From positions 14,029,509 to 14,093,508 of the forward strand of contig NC_066848.1 of the NCBI RefSeq assembly GCF_001640805.2: a stretch of DNA of 64,000 nt, given 5' to 3'. The stretch's first letter is position 1. Every line of letters begins with the position of its first letter. Source of the DNA: Lates calcarifer (taxonomy: Eukaryota; Chordata; Actinopteri; Centropomidae). The translations under genes and the position numbers were made by a program. The notes beneath the pieces are model-generated. The model was not told the origin of the DNA. It searched no databases and saw nothing but the letters and a program-made list of their open reading frames with translations. Below are positions 47,001 to 58,429 of the stretch, one piece after another.

Positions 47001-47454
47001 ACCACTAATAAAGCCCCCCCCTCCCACCTCTGCTCCTCAAGCTAGACCTTTTGTCCCACCTGCTATTCTCCGGCTGTGAAATTAGGTTGCACCCCCTCCT
47101 CTTTCTCATTCCTCCTTTCTTTATCCACCTCTTTTCCTTTTGGGTGAACGGCCATGTGAAGAGGTTCATTACCGCTGTGGCTGGCCCTACTCAGGTATGG
47201 CTGGGTCTATTCCCACTATAGGCCCATAGCTCTCTCTCTGTCTGGCCCCGCTGGCTCCCTGGAAAAGGGAAACATGGCACACAAAGGTCCTGTTAGCACT
47301 TCCTATGAAATCAGCAGTTTTCTCTAGAGGTACAACGCTCCAATTACCTAACACTCAGAGGATGCTATACTCCCCACACAACACTACCCAGTGCTTCAGT
47401 TTGTATACGTGAGTGTCTTGGTCCTCACCATCATGGTATTCTTCAAGGAAGGGC

Positions 47455-47495
47455 CTGTGCTAGGTGGCTAATTAGCACTAAAGACACTCTCCTCC
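47455..47495. promoter_or_regulatory. Homeodomain palindrome GCTAATTAGC
   Basis: A perfect 10-base palindrome at 47467-47476 centred on TAATTA, within a larger GTGCTA...TAGCAC inverted arrangement. Confidence 0.3.
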
Positions 47496-47499
47496 TCCT

Positions 47500-49530
47500 T
47501 TTCTTCCTCTCATCCTTGTGCTTTTCTGTTCCTCCTCTTCTTGCGTCCTATGAGTGCATTTTATTTATCATTCTTTCTCTAAGATGGTGCCCCCAGCTTC
47601 CTCTTATGCTACAGCATTGACATACTGCACACTATGCAAGCTGCTCTTCCACAATCATCCAGGGCTCTATCCTGCAGAAATGCACAGTGTGGACCCAGTG
47701 AGGGCTCTTCATGGTTGGGGATGCTAGATCATGGGTCCTGGATCCCTGGATGAATGGCTGTCTTCCTTCCTGATGCTGTTATGGCCTTGTTAAACAGCTC
47801 CATGGGGTCAATGTTGCTATACAATCCTTATAAGACCCTGACAAAATGTATTTTGAAAATGAAATATCAGAGTAATTTCAATATTAATGCAAAAGGTGAA
47901 ACTTTGATGGCATAAGAAGCTTTAAAATACTCCATGATTTAAAGAATAGCACATTTTGGTATCTGTAAAACTTAGTTTTAAAAAAAATAAATTCAAGTGT
48001 CTTCCATTGATGTATGCCAGTAACAATACAAGTCAAGCTGATTTTAGGCTAATACAGTGAGGATCTGGGAGGTCTTAAAGATCACCATGAGAGTTAAGTG
48101 CAGTGAAAGCAGAGTATAAGTGAATCAGGAAGAAGGGATAAGAGTGTATTGGCAGTACAATAAGACAGGTGTGGAAAGAGGAAGGGGACAACAGCTGGTG
48201 GTGGTGGGGTGAATAGGACAGATGCATTTACTGACCACAGACCTGAACTTATGTTTCACTGTGAGCGAAAACATAGTTTCCCTCTGAAAATGTTTATTTA
48301 CAGCCTCTTTCTAGAGCCTTTGTTGTTTTTCATTAGAAACTGGCAACTTTCCTTTTTTAAAGTGTGATTCAGAGATACCGGATGAAAATACTTTTGTCAA
48401 CTTTGCCGTGTTAATGTCTCTCTGTGTTAGGATACAGCTTTTAAACAATGTTTAAAAGACTAAATTGTGAAAATTTTCATTCAAAATGATGAATTTTACT
48501 TGTTAATAACACTTCTACAATTGATTGTAGTGCAGTACTATATGAATATGTTTATCAATACTGACTTAGGATAAAGGATAAAGCTCGTAATATTCTAGAT
48601 TTTTTTTCTGAATTTCTGACTTACCCCCTCTGTGGCACCCTGCCTTGAGCCCATTTTTTCTAATGGATGTGCCACAAATATATACTTTTTTTTTTTTTAA
48701 ACTTCTTAATAGTTTCCTAAAACAGCTGGCCACTGCAGTTTTTACAGGAGAAAATAGTATATTTGTAGGGGGCTGCTGTCAGTTGCAGGTTTGGAGCTGT
48801 CATGAGTATTTACTGCAGCAGGACGGTAAAAGTTGGAATGGATTAAACTACAGTGTAACTCATTGATGTGGCTTAATGGTTTTTGAACAATGGAAGCCTT
48901 CAGCACACAGGAATGAGTTCCGTGTTTTTGTTTTGGTGTTTTTATGTGATTTGATGACATTAACAAAAATATAGAAAATCACCTGATTTCTTCTCCTTTA
49001 AGAAAAATTAAGTGTTTTAACACTAAACTTGTTATGCAGATACACAGTTATAATTGCAAAAATAATTTGTGATTCAAGTAAATTTATCTACAATAAGAAA
49101 CTGCTGCTAGATTTTCTATACTGAAGACACCATGAATAGTCTAGAGTGTAAACAACGTTTTGTCTCATGTTGCCTGAACTCCTTTTACAGACTAGCTCTA
49201 ATCATTAGGAAACCGTTTCTAGCCCTTCCCATAATCTGTTACTCATTTCAGCTTCATCTTCCAAGCCTATCAATCATCATGGGCTAGATCTATAACCAGA
49301 TTACTTAGAACTACCCTATATATACTGACATACACACAGATAAACATACACCCACCCTACCACAAAACCATAGGTATTATTACAGTAACATTATCACTAC
49401 TGGTATTGGTAAAGACTTATCCCATCTTAGTTCCTATCATATCACTAGATGGGATTAATAGATCCCTGAGTATGACGGGAATTAAACTGCACTCCCTCCA
49501 TGCTACGTGTGGAGATAAACACATCCAAGT
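47500..49530. other. Intergenic stretch, no gene seen
   Basis: Unique, mostly AT-rich DNA. No clear repeat, exon or RNA gene. Confidence 0.55.
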
Positions 49531-49532
49531 AT

Positions 49533-49584
49533 GGACCTTTGAACTAGCAACCATTTTACCCATCTGCCACTCAGCTACAGGAGT
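49533..49584 (-). mobile_element. tRNA-derived SINE head (decayed)
   Basis: On the minus strand it reads CTGTAGCTGAGTGGCAGATG ... GTTGCTAGTTCAAAGGTCC. A pol III A-box-like word (TAGCTGAGTGGC, 49566-49577) and a B-box-like word (AGTTCAAAGGTCC, 49533-49545) sit at tRNA-like spacing. It does not fold as an intact tRNA gene, so a SINE is preferred. Confidence 0.5.
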
Positions 49585-50049
49585 TTTAAGCCAGGGTACG
49601 GTGACGCGTCACCATTGTAACAGTATCAGCAGCCTTAAATAATAAATCGACAATCTTGTTTGGAGGTTGACCTTTGACCTAAATCAAATGACGACTGGGT
49701 TATCTTGCTTCAGTTTTCTTTGGAATAAATTTACTTCTCTATTACATGTTAGATGTTAGACCTGAGTCTGCTGAGTCTAGCAACTTAGTGGATGTACTTT
49801 CCATTTCATTTAATTTTCTTTTAGTTAGCATTTACTCATCCAGGCACTGAACATGCAGATTATGTTACAGCAATGCCCTCCTTCACATTCACAGACACAC
49901 ACCAATTCAGAGGCTGTACATTCACATCCCTGCAGTCTCAGCTGTGTTAGTGGGTTAACTGCCTTACTCACCAGAAGTTACTCACCAAAGCTACTGGGGG
50001 AAGGATCAATGTTTATTATTCACTTTATTTTTTAAAGCTCATTTTCCCA

Positions 50050-50115
50050 GGGCATCCAGAGACTCGAACCAGTCATAACACCACTTCTCTAACCTCTAGG
50101 CCTCTGCTGCTGACT
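50050..50115 (-). mobile_element. tRNA-derived SINE head
   Basis: On the minus strand: GGCCTAGAGGTTAGAGAAGT ... GACTGGTTCGAGTCT. It has an A-box-like word (TAGAGGTTAGAG, 50087-50098) and an exact B-box-type GGTTCGAGTCT (50060-50070). The CCTAGAGGTTAGAGAAG word is typical of a fish tRNA-derived SINE. The 3' body may extend left to about 49850. Confidence 0.6.
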
Positions 50116-50119
50116 GGAG

Positions 50120-51030
50120 CTGACAGGTTAATGCTGGCTGCCTTTATTGCTTAATCAGGGGTGTGTTTTTTCCTTTTTCAGGCCACACCCGCTTCAGAAT
50201 GCCTGGATATGGAAAGTGAAAGATCAGCATAAAACAAGGTTTATTTACACGTGGAAACTAAATGGGTTCACATTTTGTGCGTCAAAACAACGATGCATGC
50301 ATCAAAGTAACCTCACAGAAAGGGACATTTATGCAGCTGATGCAACTGAAACAGTTTAAGAAACTTAAGATTTAAGAAAACTTTCCCAACTAACTGTGAC
50401 ATAGCAACCCCTTTATGTATATTATTATGGGCCTATTATATATTAAGAAGTATGTGAAAATGTATTGCACATTTAGCAGTTTTATGAGAGATGCTTTTAC
50501 TTTGATTTTGAGAGTTCCAGCTTTGTAGAACAGTAGAGAGGACAAAGTATTTGAATATTTTAAAAGTGGAACAATCCCTTATTTTCAAATCATTTGTTAC
50601 CTAAATTCATAATTTATTAAATTAAAATAAAATTAGAATTGAAGGCAGCTACAATAAAATAAGAAGCGGCACTTAGTGGCTTATACAGGGTAATGAAGCA
50701 CATCTGTCTTGTATAAATTTGTAACTACTGCTGTGGTTATTTGTTAATAATAATAATAATAATAATAATAGGTAACAAGAAGAATAAAAAAAAAATTAAC
50801 ATACTCAAGTTATTTAAAGTTATTTCCCTTTTGTGTATCTATTTTTCGCTCACAGTTAAATATGAAGAAATGAGTTGCAGCTCCAGAATAAAAGCGATTA
50901 AGGGAGAGAGGATTATTTTGAATGAGGTCAGTGTTGATGTGAATTAAAACAGCGTCTCCACTGGAGGCCTAGTCACTCAACCAGACAGTGCCGAGGAGGC
51001 TTATATTGGGAGAGGCGTTAAAAAACCATT
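50120..51030. other. Intergenic stretch, no gene seen
   Basis: AT-rich unique DNA with an (AAT)n microsatellite at 50744-50770. Confidence 0.6.
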
Positions 51031-51036
51031 TTCTCA

Positions 51037-51063
51037 TCTCTCTCTCTCTCTCTCTCTCTCTCT
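51037..51063. repeat. (CT)n microsatellite
   Basis: Thirteen TC units. Confidence 0.95.
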
Positions 51064-51104
51064 TCCCTGCACCACCTCTTCTCCATCTCTCTCCTAGTCT
51101 GAGA

Positions 51105-51440
51105 AAGCCGAGTCCTGAAAGACAAGCCGCATCATCATGCCATTAAATATTTAAGCAAAACACTGAAACTATATGAAAGATTAAGGGTGCATAAAAATAA
51201 TTAAGGATTATCGCAATGAAAAATGCATGCTCGGTGTAACCTAGGAGTTCATGATATGAACAATACAATATTAATGGTCTGGAGTGGAGGACTGTGTGCA
51301 GGCAATTCTGTAGCCTCATTAAAAGGAATGTGTTTGTGTCTGGCCCAGGCAAGGCTGCAAGCTACAGATACCAGATCAGCCTTCAGTGTTTACAGGTCCA
51401 CAAAACAAACAAAGGTAATGAAACCATACAGTGTAATAAG
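51105..51440. promoter_or_regulatory. Candidate noncoding regulatory element
   Basis: Unique, repeat-free DNA: CATGCCATTAAATATTTAAG, CATAAAAATAATTAAGGATTA (several homeodomain cores and a GGATTA OTX-type site), AATGCATGC, CAATATTAATGG, GCCTCATTAAAAGG. High A/T-core density. Confidence 0.45.
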
Positions 51441-51769
51441 GTCTGTTTGTTGAGCTGGGGATAACTTACCACAGGCCCTCCTTAATAAAACACACAGATA
51501 TGAAACCATCCAGCAGGCTATATGTAAAATAACATTTTCCTATTTGTACCATTAGATGTTGTACCATTAGAGTGAATGCTATACTGCTAGGCCACATTAA
51601 AATAAAAAAGCAGTGTCACTGTGCCAGAGTTAGCTAGAGAAGGTCATTGTCAATGCAGGTCGAAATACCTGGGATATATTCAGGGCCACAGAAATTAGAA
51701 AGCACCAATACCTTAAATCACATTACCATGAACAGACTCCATTTCTTTCACTGAATTATAAAAGCGTGA

Positions 51770-52150
51770 ACAGCCTCATATATCTTTTATGTCCGTGGCC
51801 CATTTTTTGAGGAGAAGTGTGCTCATTTCTCGCGGGACATTGATATTTTAACAGTGTTTTAATTATTGGACGAGAGAAGCTGAAGGGCCGGCGCGATGAT
51901 GAGGTTTCCCCACATCGTTGGTTTTCAACAATGTCAGCTCTTTGACACATTTTCAGGTCATTCCGCGATGAATGAAATACAAATGAAACCCATCGCCTAT
52001 TGGAATAAGGTATCAATAATTGGAGGCGCAAGTAAAAAGGCCGCGACCGCAGAATTTGGGAGATTTGACCTCTCCTGAAGCGGAGGATTAGGGGCCAAAC
52101 ACAATAATGGGAAAGTCATTGTGTCAGCGGATTATGCAACTATCTTTAGG
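51770..52150. promoter_or_regulatory. Strong candidate noncoding regulatory element
   Basis: About 380 bases without any simple repeat, CpG-containing yet A/T-core-rich. GGATTA occurs at 52085-52090 and 52129-52134, ACAATAATGG (SOX/HOX-like) at 52101-52110, CCTATTGGAATAAGG with a CCAAT-box inverse near 51997, and TTTGACACATTTTCAGGTC near 51940. It resembles developmental enhancers in texture. Confidence 0.5.
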
Positions 52151-52259
52151 TGCCAGCACAGGCCTTATATGATGGAGTGGAAATCTCTAAGTTTAAAACG
52201 TGTCAGATATCTGTCAGAAAAAATAGCTTATACGGTTCCCTACACGGAAAATATGCATT

Positions 52260-52273
52260 GTGCGCGCGCGCAC
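52260..52273. repeat. GTGCGCGCGCGCAC palindrome
   Basis: A perfect 14-base palindrome of alternating purine and pyrimidine, able to form Z-DNA or a small cruciform. Confidence 0.7.
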
Positions 52274-52469
52274 TGGCACACGCAGCAAAACAGCGATTAT
52301 TACTTAACAGTGAGTATCTTGCTCTCCTTAAAGATGGTTTACTAAAGAACAGTTTTCCCATAGCAACCATTAATGACAAATTATGACCTGTTACAACAAA
52401 AATCCTACAGCAAACCTAAACACATCCGATTCATTTCATTGTCAAGAAAACATTATGATTTTTAAAATA

Positions 52470-52720
52470 AACGACGCATTAAGATTGATGTCACGCGCGG
52501 GCACACACACACACGCGCGCGCGGGCGGTGAAGTGCTGCTGTCAGTGCCTCCTCGCAGTGAGACGCTCCCTCTATTAACGCGAGTGACCGCACACTGCGG
52601 CTCCGTTGCGCGCGCTCCCCCCACCCCCCCGCTCGAGCTGCAGATTAGACGCAGATTCTGCCGCTATTATGAATTCAAATACATCCTCCCGTGATTGAAG
52701 GGAACCATTACAATAAGTCA
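52470..52720. promoter_or_regulatory. Small CpG-rich island with Z-DNA-type tract
   Basis: About twenty CpG in roughly 165 bases (52490-52655), far above the rest of the window. It contains CACACACACACGCGCGCGCG (alternating) at about 52503-52522 and CGCGCGCTCC near 52608, then CGCTCGAGCTGCAGATTAG. It could be the unmethylated promoter of a noncoding transcript or part of a large enhancer. Confidence 0.4.
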
Positions 52721-52895
52721 CGGGCTGCTACTGATAATGGCACAAGACAAGCACAGCCTTCAAGCCGTCGTGACAGGATATTGAACGGAGGTGAAAAGTT
52801 AACAAAATTATCAAACAGCCAAGACCACGCTCCCTCGGATGTCACTGGGCCAAGGAAAAATATAATAATACAAGAAAAAACATGCAGGCGCCTTT

Positions 52896-52920
52896 AAAAA
52901 AAAAAAAAAAAAAAAAAAAA
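52896..52920. repeat. A25 homopolymer
   Basis: Twenty-five A, followed by GCCTCTGAG. Confidence 0.9.
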
Positions 52921-53564
52921 GCCTCTGAGTCTTAATCACAACCTGACTTTCATTTTAATTGCACCTGCTAAATAACAGAAGCACTCCCCAATACTGTAAA
53001 TAACAGGATATCCGCAGCTTTACGCACAGCTGGTGGTATATGTTTTTATTTTGAGCCAAATGCAGAAATTAAAAAGGCTGGCCTCGCAGTGACGGTCTAG
53101 TCTCTCCGCAGCAGACACACAGGGGCAGCAGCAGCTCCCTAATCATCTCAACAGACTCCCCTGGCTTGTATTGTTCCTCAGTGGCATCATCTTTGCCCTG
53201 CAGTTGTCAGTTATAAACTAAAGCTCTCAGACAGAGGGGAAAACCAATAACAGGATCAGATGGGAGAAAACCAGGAAAGCTTCCTGCTCTGCTTCAGTTT
53301 AGAGGTAACAGAGACACACAACATTAATGTGATTTGCAGGTGATTGTGTTTTCTGTTTGCATCGTCTTGAGGCCTTCAAGTCAACCTTTTATTTATTCAT
53401 TAATTTATTAATTTTTTTTTAAAACAAAATTTCCACACAAGAGCAGTAAGAGGCAGAGCCAGAGAGTGAGGGTGCTCTGTGTTGTTGCAGTAGATATTTA
53501 TGCTAATGCGTGTGTGTGTGAGTGTGTGTGCCCGCGCCTCATGGAGTCGTTCTGCGGGGAGAAA

Positions 53565-53785
53565 TGATAGTCGCATTAACCCTTCAACTCTTATTTCATG
53601 GCTGCCTCGTTAAGAAGCTTGTGGATTTAATTACCGGCGGTGGAGGCTGGGAAGGTACAAGGCCCCGTGTCGCCGTGTAATTGGAAGCATTTCTCTGTAC
53701 ACCCAACTTAACATTTTCCACCCATCTCTAATTGTCGAGTACAATTCACGCTCATTAATAAGGCGAATTATGTAATTTTCAAAAC
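53565..53785. promoter_or_regulatory. Strong candidate noncoding regulatory element
   Basis: Unique DNA with GCATTAACCCTTCAAC, GGATTTAATTACCGGCGG, CGTGTAATTGGAAGC, an inverted SOX-like pair AATTGT / ACAATT (53730-53735 and 53741-53746), CTCATTAATAAGGCGAATTATG. It is bounded on the right by a G16 run. Confidence 0.5.
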
Positions 53786-53804
53786 AGGACTTGGGTGTGG
53801 ATGT

Positions 53805-53820
53805 GGGGGGGGGGGGGGGG
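53805..53820. repeat. G16 homopolymer
   Basis: Sixteen consecutive G, followed by TGGTGGTG. A likely sequencing and assembly hard spot. Confidence 0.9.
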
Positions 53821-54090
53821 TGGTGGTGCTGGTGGAGAGTTTGAGCAGTACACATTGATAATTCTTGCGGATTTGGAGCCACATCCAGTACAAATACAGT
53901 ACATTACCCATGTTGCTGCATATAGGCAAAGCTATAATTAAAACAATTTTAAAATTCTCCTTTTCTGCATACATAGCATTAGTGTTGGTGAAACTCTTCG
54001 TGGCCATACACTCTGTATATATATATATACTATATTTTAGCTTGTGAAGTCAACTTCAAAATAGGTATCTTTTAAATTTTATCAAGGGCT

Positions 54091-54094
<4 letters not shown>

Positions 54095-54127
<33 letters not shown>
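54095..54127. repeat. (CA)n microsatellite
   Basis: Sixteen CA units. Confidence 0.95.
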
Positions 54128-54129
<2 letters not shown>

Positions 54130-54910
54130 CTAACCTGTATTACATTTGTAGCTGTCAAATCTAAATATGGACATCAACTCATGTACAGCATGACCCTGTT
54201 TATGAAGTTAAAGGACCATTTAGCACCAAATAACAATTATTTAGAGCAAAATGAATTTTACAAACATTACAAACATACCGGAAGACCACTATTTTCTGTA
54301 TACTGACAAATACAACAGTGCCTCACCGATGTATGTAATACATGTGAATCAATGTGGCTTCTGTGGCAGGTATCAAGGTTAAAGCTACATTCGTGTGTGA
54401 TAAAGAAAAACTGCTATGTTGCTGAATATCAAGACTGGCTGCATCATTTTTTTTTTCCTTTCACACTTACTTGATAATGCTTTGTTGTGGTTCACCATTG
54501 CTGACTTTGTGAGAGAAACTGGTGTATTTGATGGCTAACAGTACTAGGAACATTTTTACAACAGATAATAAATTAACTGGTATTATAAAGGAGAGGGTTA
54601 GAGTAATTTAGGACTACTTTAAGAATGCTGCAACAATTACTATGATGCTAAAAATATTTGACCTTTACATGAAGAGCCTCAGAATATAAATTAGTTTGAC
54701 TATTGTAACAGGCTGGATGTCTTCTCTGTGGCTACTGTACAGCTGTCGTCTTCATTAATTAACTCCACCACTTCCATCCTTATCAGTTCCCTTCTCTTTT
54801 TATTCACTTCCCTGCTCTCTCTTCCTCCCTGCCCTCCATCCATGCCAGGTATCAGAAGTATGTGACATTTTCGGTTTGCTCACACAACCATATCTCCTCT
54901 CTCTCTTGTT
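54130..54910. other. Intergenic stretch, no gene seen
   Basis: AT-rich unique DNA; the last 150 bases are C/T-rich. Confidence 0.6.
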
Positions 54911-54914
54911 TTAA

Positions 54915-55490
54915 TCACCATTCAGTAACCCCAGATGACTGTGTGAATGGCAACATTTAATGGGCCGCACTTCATTTGCTTTTTGAAAATTGGCTGGCGT
55001 TGATGGCGAACGACAAGGACAGGCCCCGCCTGGAATAGAGAAATCACACACAGTGACAGTCACGGTGAAGCGAGGGGGCCGATTGCTGCTGCTGCTGCAA
55101 ATGAAGTCCTCAGCCACGAGACTCCATTAAAACGTCGCAATGTGATATCAATCTGCAACTTTATTATTGCCAAGGCCCTCTTCCCCCACACCAGCACCCA
55201 CCGCCACTGTAGCCGCGCCGTACTCCATTCTACATTATCAGAAAACACAGTCATTAAAAAGCATTTGACCTTTTTGCAGCGAGTATCGAGAAATTACCTT
55301 TCCTGTTTGGTTCTCACTCCCCCCCCCACCCTCCTCCTTCCCACCTTGTTCGGCGAATAAATCACTTCACTGCAAATTGTAATGCAACTCCTCCTTTGCT
55401 CTGAGTGGCGTTAGGTTCGCTCTGCCTCGACAGCGCCTGAGGAGATACCGCCGTAATTAAATGTTACATCTGCCAATTGTTTCACTGGGA
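54915..55490. promoter_or_regulatory. Long candidate noncoding regulatory element or cluster
   Basis: Nearly 600 bases of unique sequence, interrupted only by a short C-rich patch at 55318-55340. Words: ACATTTAATGGGCCGC, GCTGCTGCTGCAAATG, CCATTAAAACGTCGC, CACAGTCATTAAAAAGC, ATTGTAATGCAAC, GCCGTAATTAAATG, GCCAATTGTTTCACTGGGACAATG. CpG words are dispersed. Possibly several adjacent elements. Confidence 0.5.
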
Positions 55491-57180
55491 CAATGAGGAG
55501 GGAGGGGACGGCTGGAGAGCACAGGAAGGGGTGGGGGGGTGGGGGGCAAGTGGGGGTGAGACAATGCTTCATGGTGGACTGTTTGAAGAGAAGATTGCAG
55601 AGGCCAGCCAAGGAAAAGGGGAGGAAGAGAAGGGAGTAGACAGGTAACAGGAGGAGGAGAGGAGATTGGAGCATAGACAGACAGATAGAAAAAGCTCTTG
55701 GCCTCACATTGAGCATCTCAGTGTCATCGTCCTAGTCTGTATTGATCTGATGTGTGTGGGTGGCGTGTACATATCCTTGTGTGAGCGTGTGCAAACCAGA
55801 CAGACAGATGGAGTGTTAGAAGTGTAACAGCGTATCCTAACACTTTGAAATCCTCTGCTCAGACAGCAGCTATCTCAGATATCTTGGCCTCGCTGCCATT
55901 CGCTGCCTTTCACTGACACCTGGAACCCATCGACTCACATAGTGGAAAACAACCAAAGTGCCTGTGGCTTGTGTGTGTCTGTGTGAGATGATGATGATGA
56001 ATATTTATTGTCTTATGATGCATCCCATCATACACCTCAGCATCCACTGACACACGGACACACACAGACTACGGCTATATAACCTCACCCACTGCACAGT
56101 GACACAGACACACACTAACATGGCACACACACACACACACAGCTCCTCCCCACGTCTACAGAGCGAGCCTTTGTTTACCCCTGGTGAAATGAAAACTGTG
56201 ACGGGAGTTGCTCTAGTTGTTACATATCACCCTGTGAGCAATTAGCAAACAGCACAGGGGGTGGAGGAAAAACATACACCGTCCCACATGACACGGTCTG
56301 TCTCTGTGTCTGATTTCTGGGAAGTGCAAGTGTGTGTCTATCTCTGTTGGCGTGTGTATGTTTGTGAGTGTTTTATCTTTGTTTTTTAAAAGATCATTTT
56401 TTGGCCAGTCTCCCTTTATAGACAAAAACAGTAGAGTGTCATAGATGAAAAGGGGGCACAGAAGTAAATGAAATGCAGGTACCACATTTAACTCAATATG
56501 TGAATTTGAAGGGTCAATTTAACCATGTTATTACCAAGAAAAAAAAAAGAAAAAAAAAAAAACATTTCTCTCTCATGTTTAGTGGAATCACTCCATGCAT
56601 GCAGCTTTGGTTTTCTTTGTCCTGGTTTTGAGATATCTGCCTGAGATTTCTGTTGCTATCCCAGTACAATGGATGTGAATGGAGTATCCTTTGTGGAGCA
56701 CACAGCACTGAGAAATGGCATTTTAAAAATTCAACATCTCTCAACTGAATCATTGCCCTTAGTTTTTCACATAGGGACTATTTGTTAAATGAAAAGTGGC
56801 TCCAGTGGAAACTTTTCACAGTGAGGTCTGTGGATTATCCAGAATAACATGGACACTGACTCTGAGAGGAGATGATGAGTTTTTTTGTTTTTTTTTAATG
56901 TGATGAAATTTGTCTCCACTTTATTGAACTTGAGGCAGAAAGCAAACAAAACCAAATCTCCATAGCTGGATACTATAGGATGAAAGGCTGAAATATGGTA
57001 AGGCCTAATGTTAGATTTTAGTTATAAATGCAGGATAGTTTTGCTAACTTTATTCAGTTATTTTAGTCAGGTGACTGCTACATACAACCAATGATCAATA
57101 ACTCCAGTAAATACTTACAGTGCACACAGTAATATGCTGTACTGTATCCCCAGGCTGTTGTTACATTAACCTAAGCTGCA
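55490..57180. other. Intergenic stretch, no gene seen
   Basis: Purine-rich at 55495-55690, CA patches at 56050-56140, then AT-rich unique DNA. Confidence 0.6.
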
Positions 57181-57184
57181 CTAC

Positions 57185-57445
57185 CGTAGCAAATCAACAA
57201 GGGGATGAAGAATGGATAAATGGAGGGTTTGTGTGGCATAAACCCTGTCCTATGTGCCGGAGGGTAGAGATGCATTTCCATAACAGCGATAAATTGGATT
57301 TAACGGCAAATCATAGACAACAATGGCTGAGGACGCTGAGGGCTGTTGTCTGTCCTACCCTACAGCGAGGATCTATGAAGACCTCCGTGCATGTTCGCGT
57401 GGAAGCGTGCACCTCGGTGCCTGAACTGGCTTGTCTCAGTTAAGG
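57185..57445. promoter_or_regulatory. Candidate noncoding regulatory element
   Basis: Unique DNA with ATGCATTTCCATAACAGCG, GATAAATTGGATTTAACGG and GACAACAATGGCTG (SOX-type ACAATGG). Open on the + strand for 107 codons, but without recognisable protein similarity. Confidence 0.35.
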
Positions 57446-58035
57446 TATGAAATTGCTCTGACCATAAGCACCTTCTCTTTCCAGCCGTGACCTGTTATCC
57501 ATTTAGTTGAGGAGAGTCAGGGGAGTCCTCGTCTCTGCCCGCAGGCGAATGCCAGCACAGACTCAATCCATATAAACTGCCACCAGGCAGACTTTGAGCT
57601 GTGGGGAGAACCTACCTGTTACACCTGCTACTAAGGCCTACAGGTGACATCCAGTGTCCTGGATGGGTCAGCGGGACAAAAGCAATGTGCTGGTTGGGTA
57701 AATTAGTTGTGAGGAACATTAAACTGCTTCCCACATAAAGACAGAAATTAACCACAAATGCCTTTTATGAGTCTATGACTTAAGCATCTTGGATGTATTC
57801 CTTACATGTCCTATGTGTTTTAATACCAGTTAACAAAGAAATGTTCTGAACTTGTGAAGTTTGGTGCATTTCTCTTTAAAAAACAGACACAAATTAACAA
57901 AATTGTAGCAAAAGGAATCATAATACTCAGATTGAACGGGATGGACCTAATTTTAAAAAGCAAAGAACACAGAGGATGATATTGTCAAAGAGATGTAAAC
58001 AGAGAAATCAGCTAAATACACACAAACACACTCAC
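57445..58035. other. Intergenic stretch, no gene seen
   Basis: Unique sequence, AT-rich in the right half. Nothing recognised. Confidence 0.55.
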
Positions 58036-58039
58036 GCTC

Positions 58040-58190
58040 TCACACAAATACGCACACCTCCCGCTGACGGTGATAACAAATAGTGATTAGCATGTGAAAA
58101 ACAACACAGACGGGGTGTAAGCAAGCAGATGCCTGTCCCCCTATTAGCCATGTTGATTAGCCTACAGTCTTAATATCTTTGTTTTGGTGG
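58040..58190. promoter_or_regulatory. Candidate noncoding regulatory element
   Basis: CCGCTGACGGTGATAAC, ATAGTGATTAGCATGTG, CCCTATTAGCCATG and TTGATTAGCCTAC form a repeated ATTAGC(C/A) word pattern between CA and CT repeats. Confidence 0.4.
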
Positions 58191-58399
58191 ATGTGTGTCT
58201 CTCTCGCTCTTTCCCACTCTCTCTCTATCTCTTTCTCCCTCCCTTAACGACACAACGACACACCCAAGGCCACCCCTGCAAAACCCAAACTCATCCTAAA
58301 GCCAATTCTTGCCTCTTTTACCCAGAAAACAAATACACAATCAAACAACACTAAGCCAATTTCCTCCCTTGCTGAAGCTTATTCACAGACGCACTCACT

Positions 58400-58426
58400 C
58401 ACACACACACACACACACACACACAC
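58400..58426. repeat. (CA)n microsatellite
   Basis: Thirteen CA units. Confidence 0.95.
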
Positions 58427-58429
58427 CTC

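Noticed and set aside
49533..50115. Functional tRNA genes on the minus strand
   Set aside because: Box A/B-like words are present, but I cannot form a credible cloverleaf with an acceptor stem. The B-box and CCTAGAGGTTAGAG words fit tRNA-derived SINEs better.
57120..57443. A 107-codon open frame as a gene
   Set aside because: No start or splice context and no domain recognised. The residues are not arranged like any family I know, and the DNA looks like a noncoding element.
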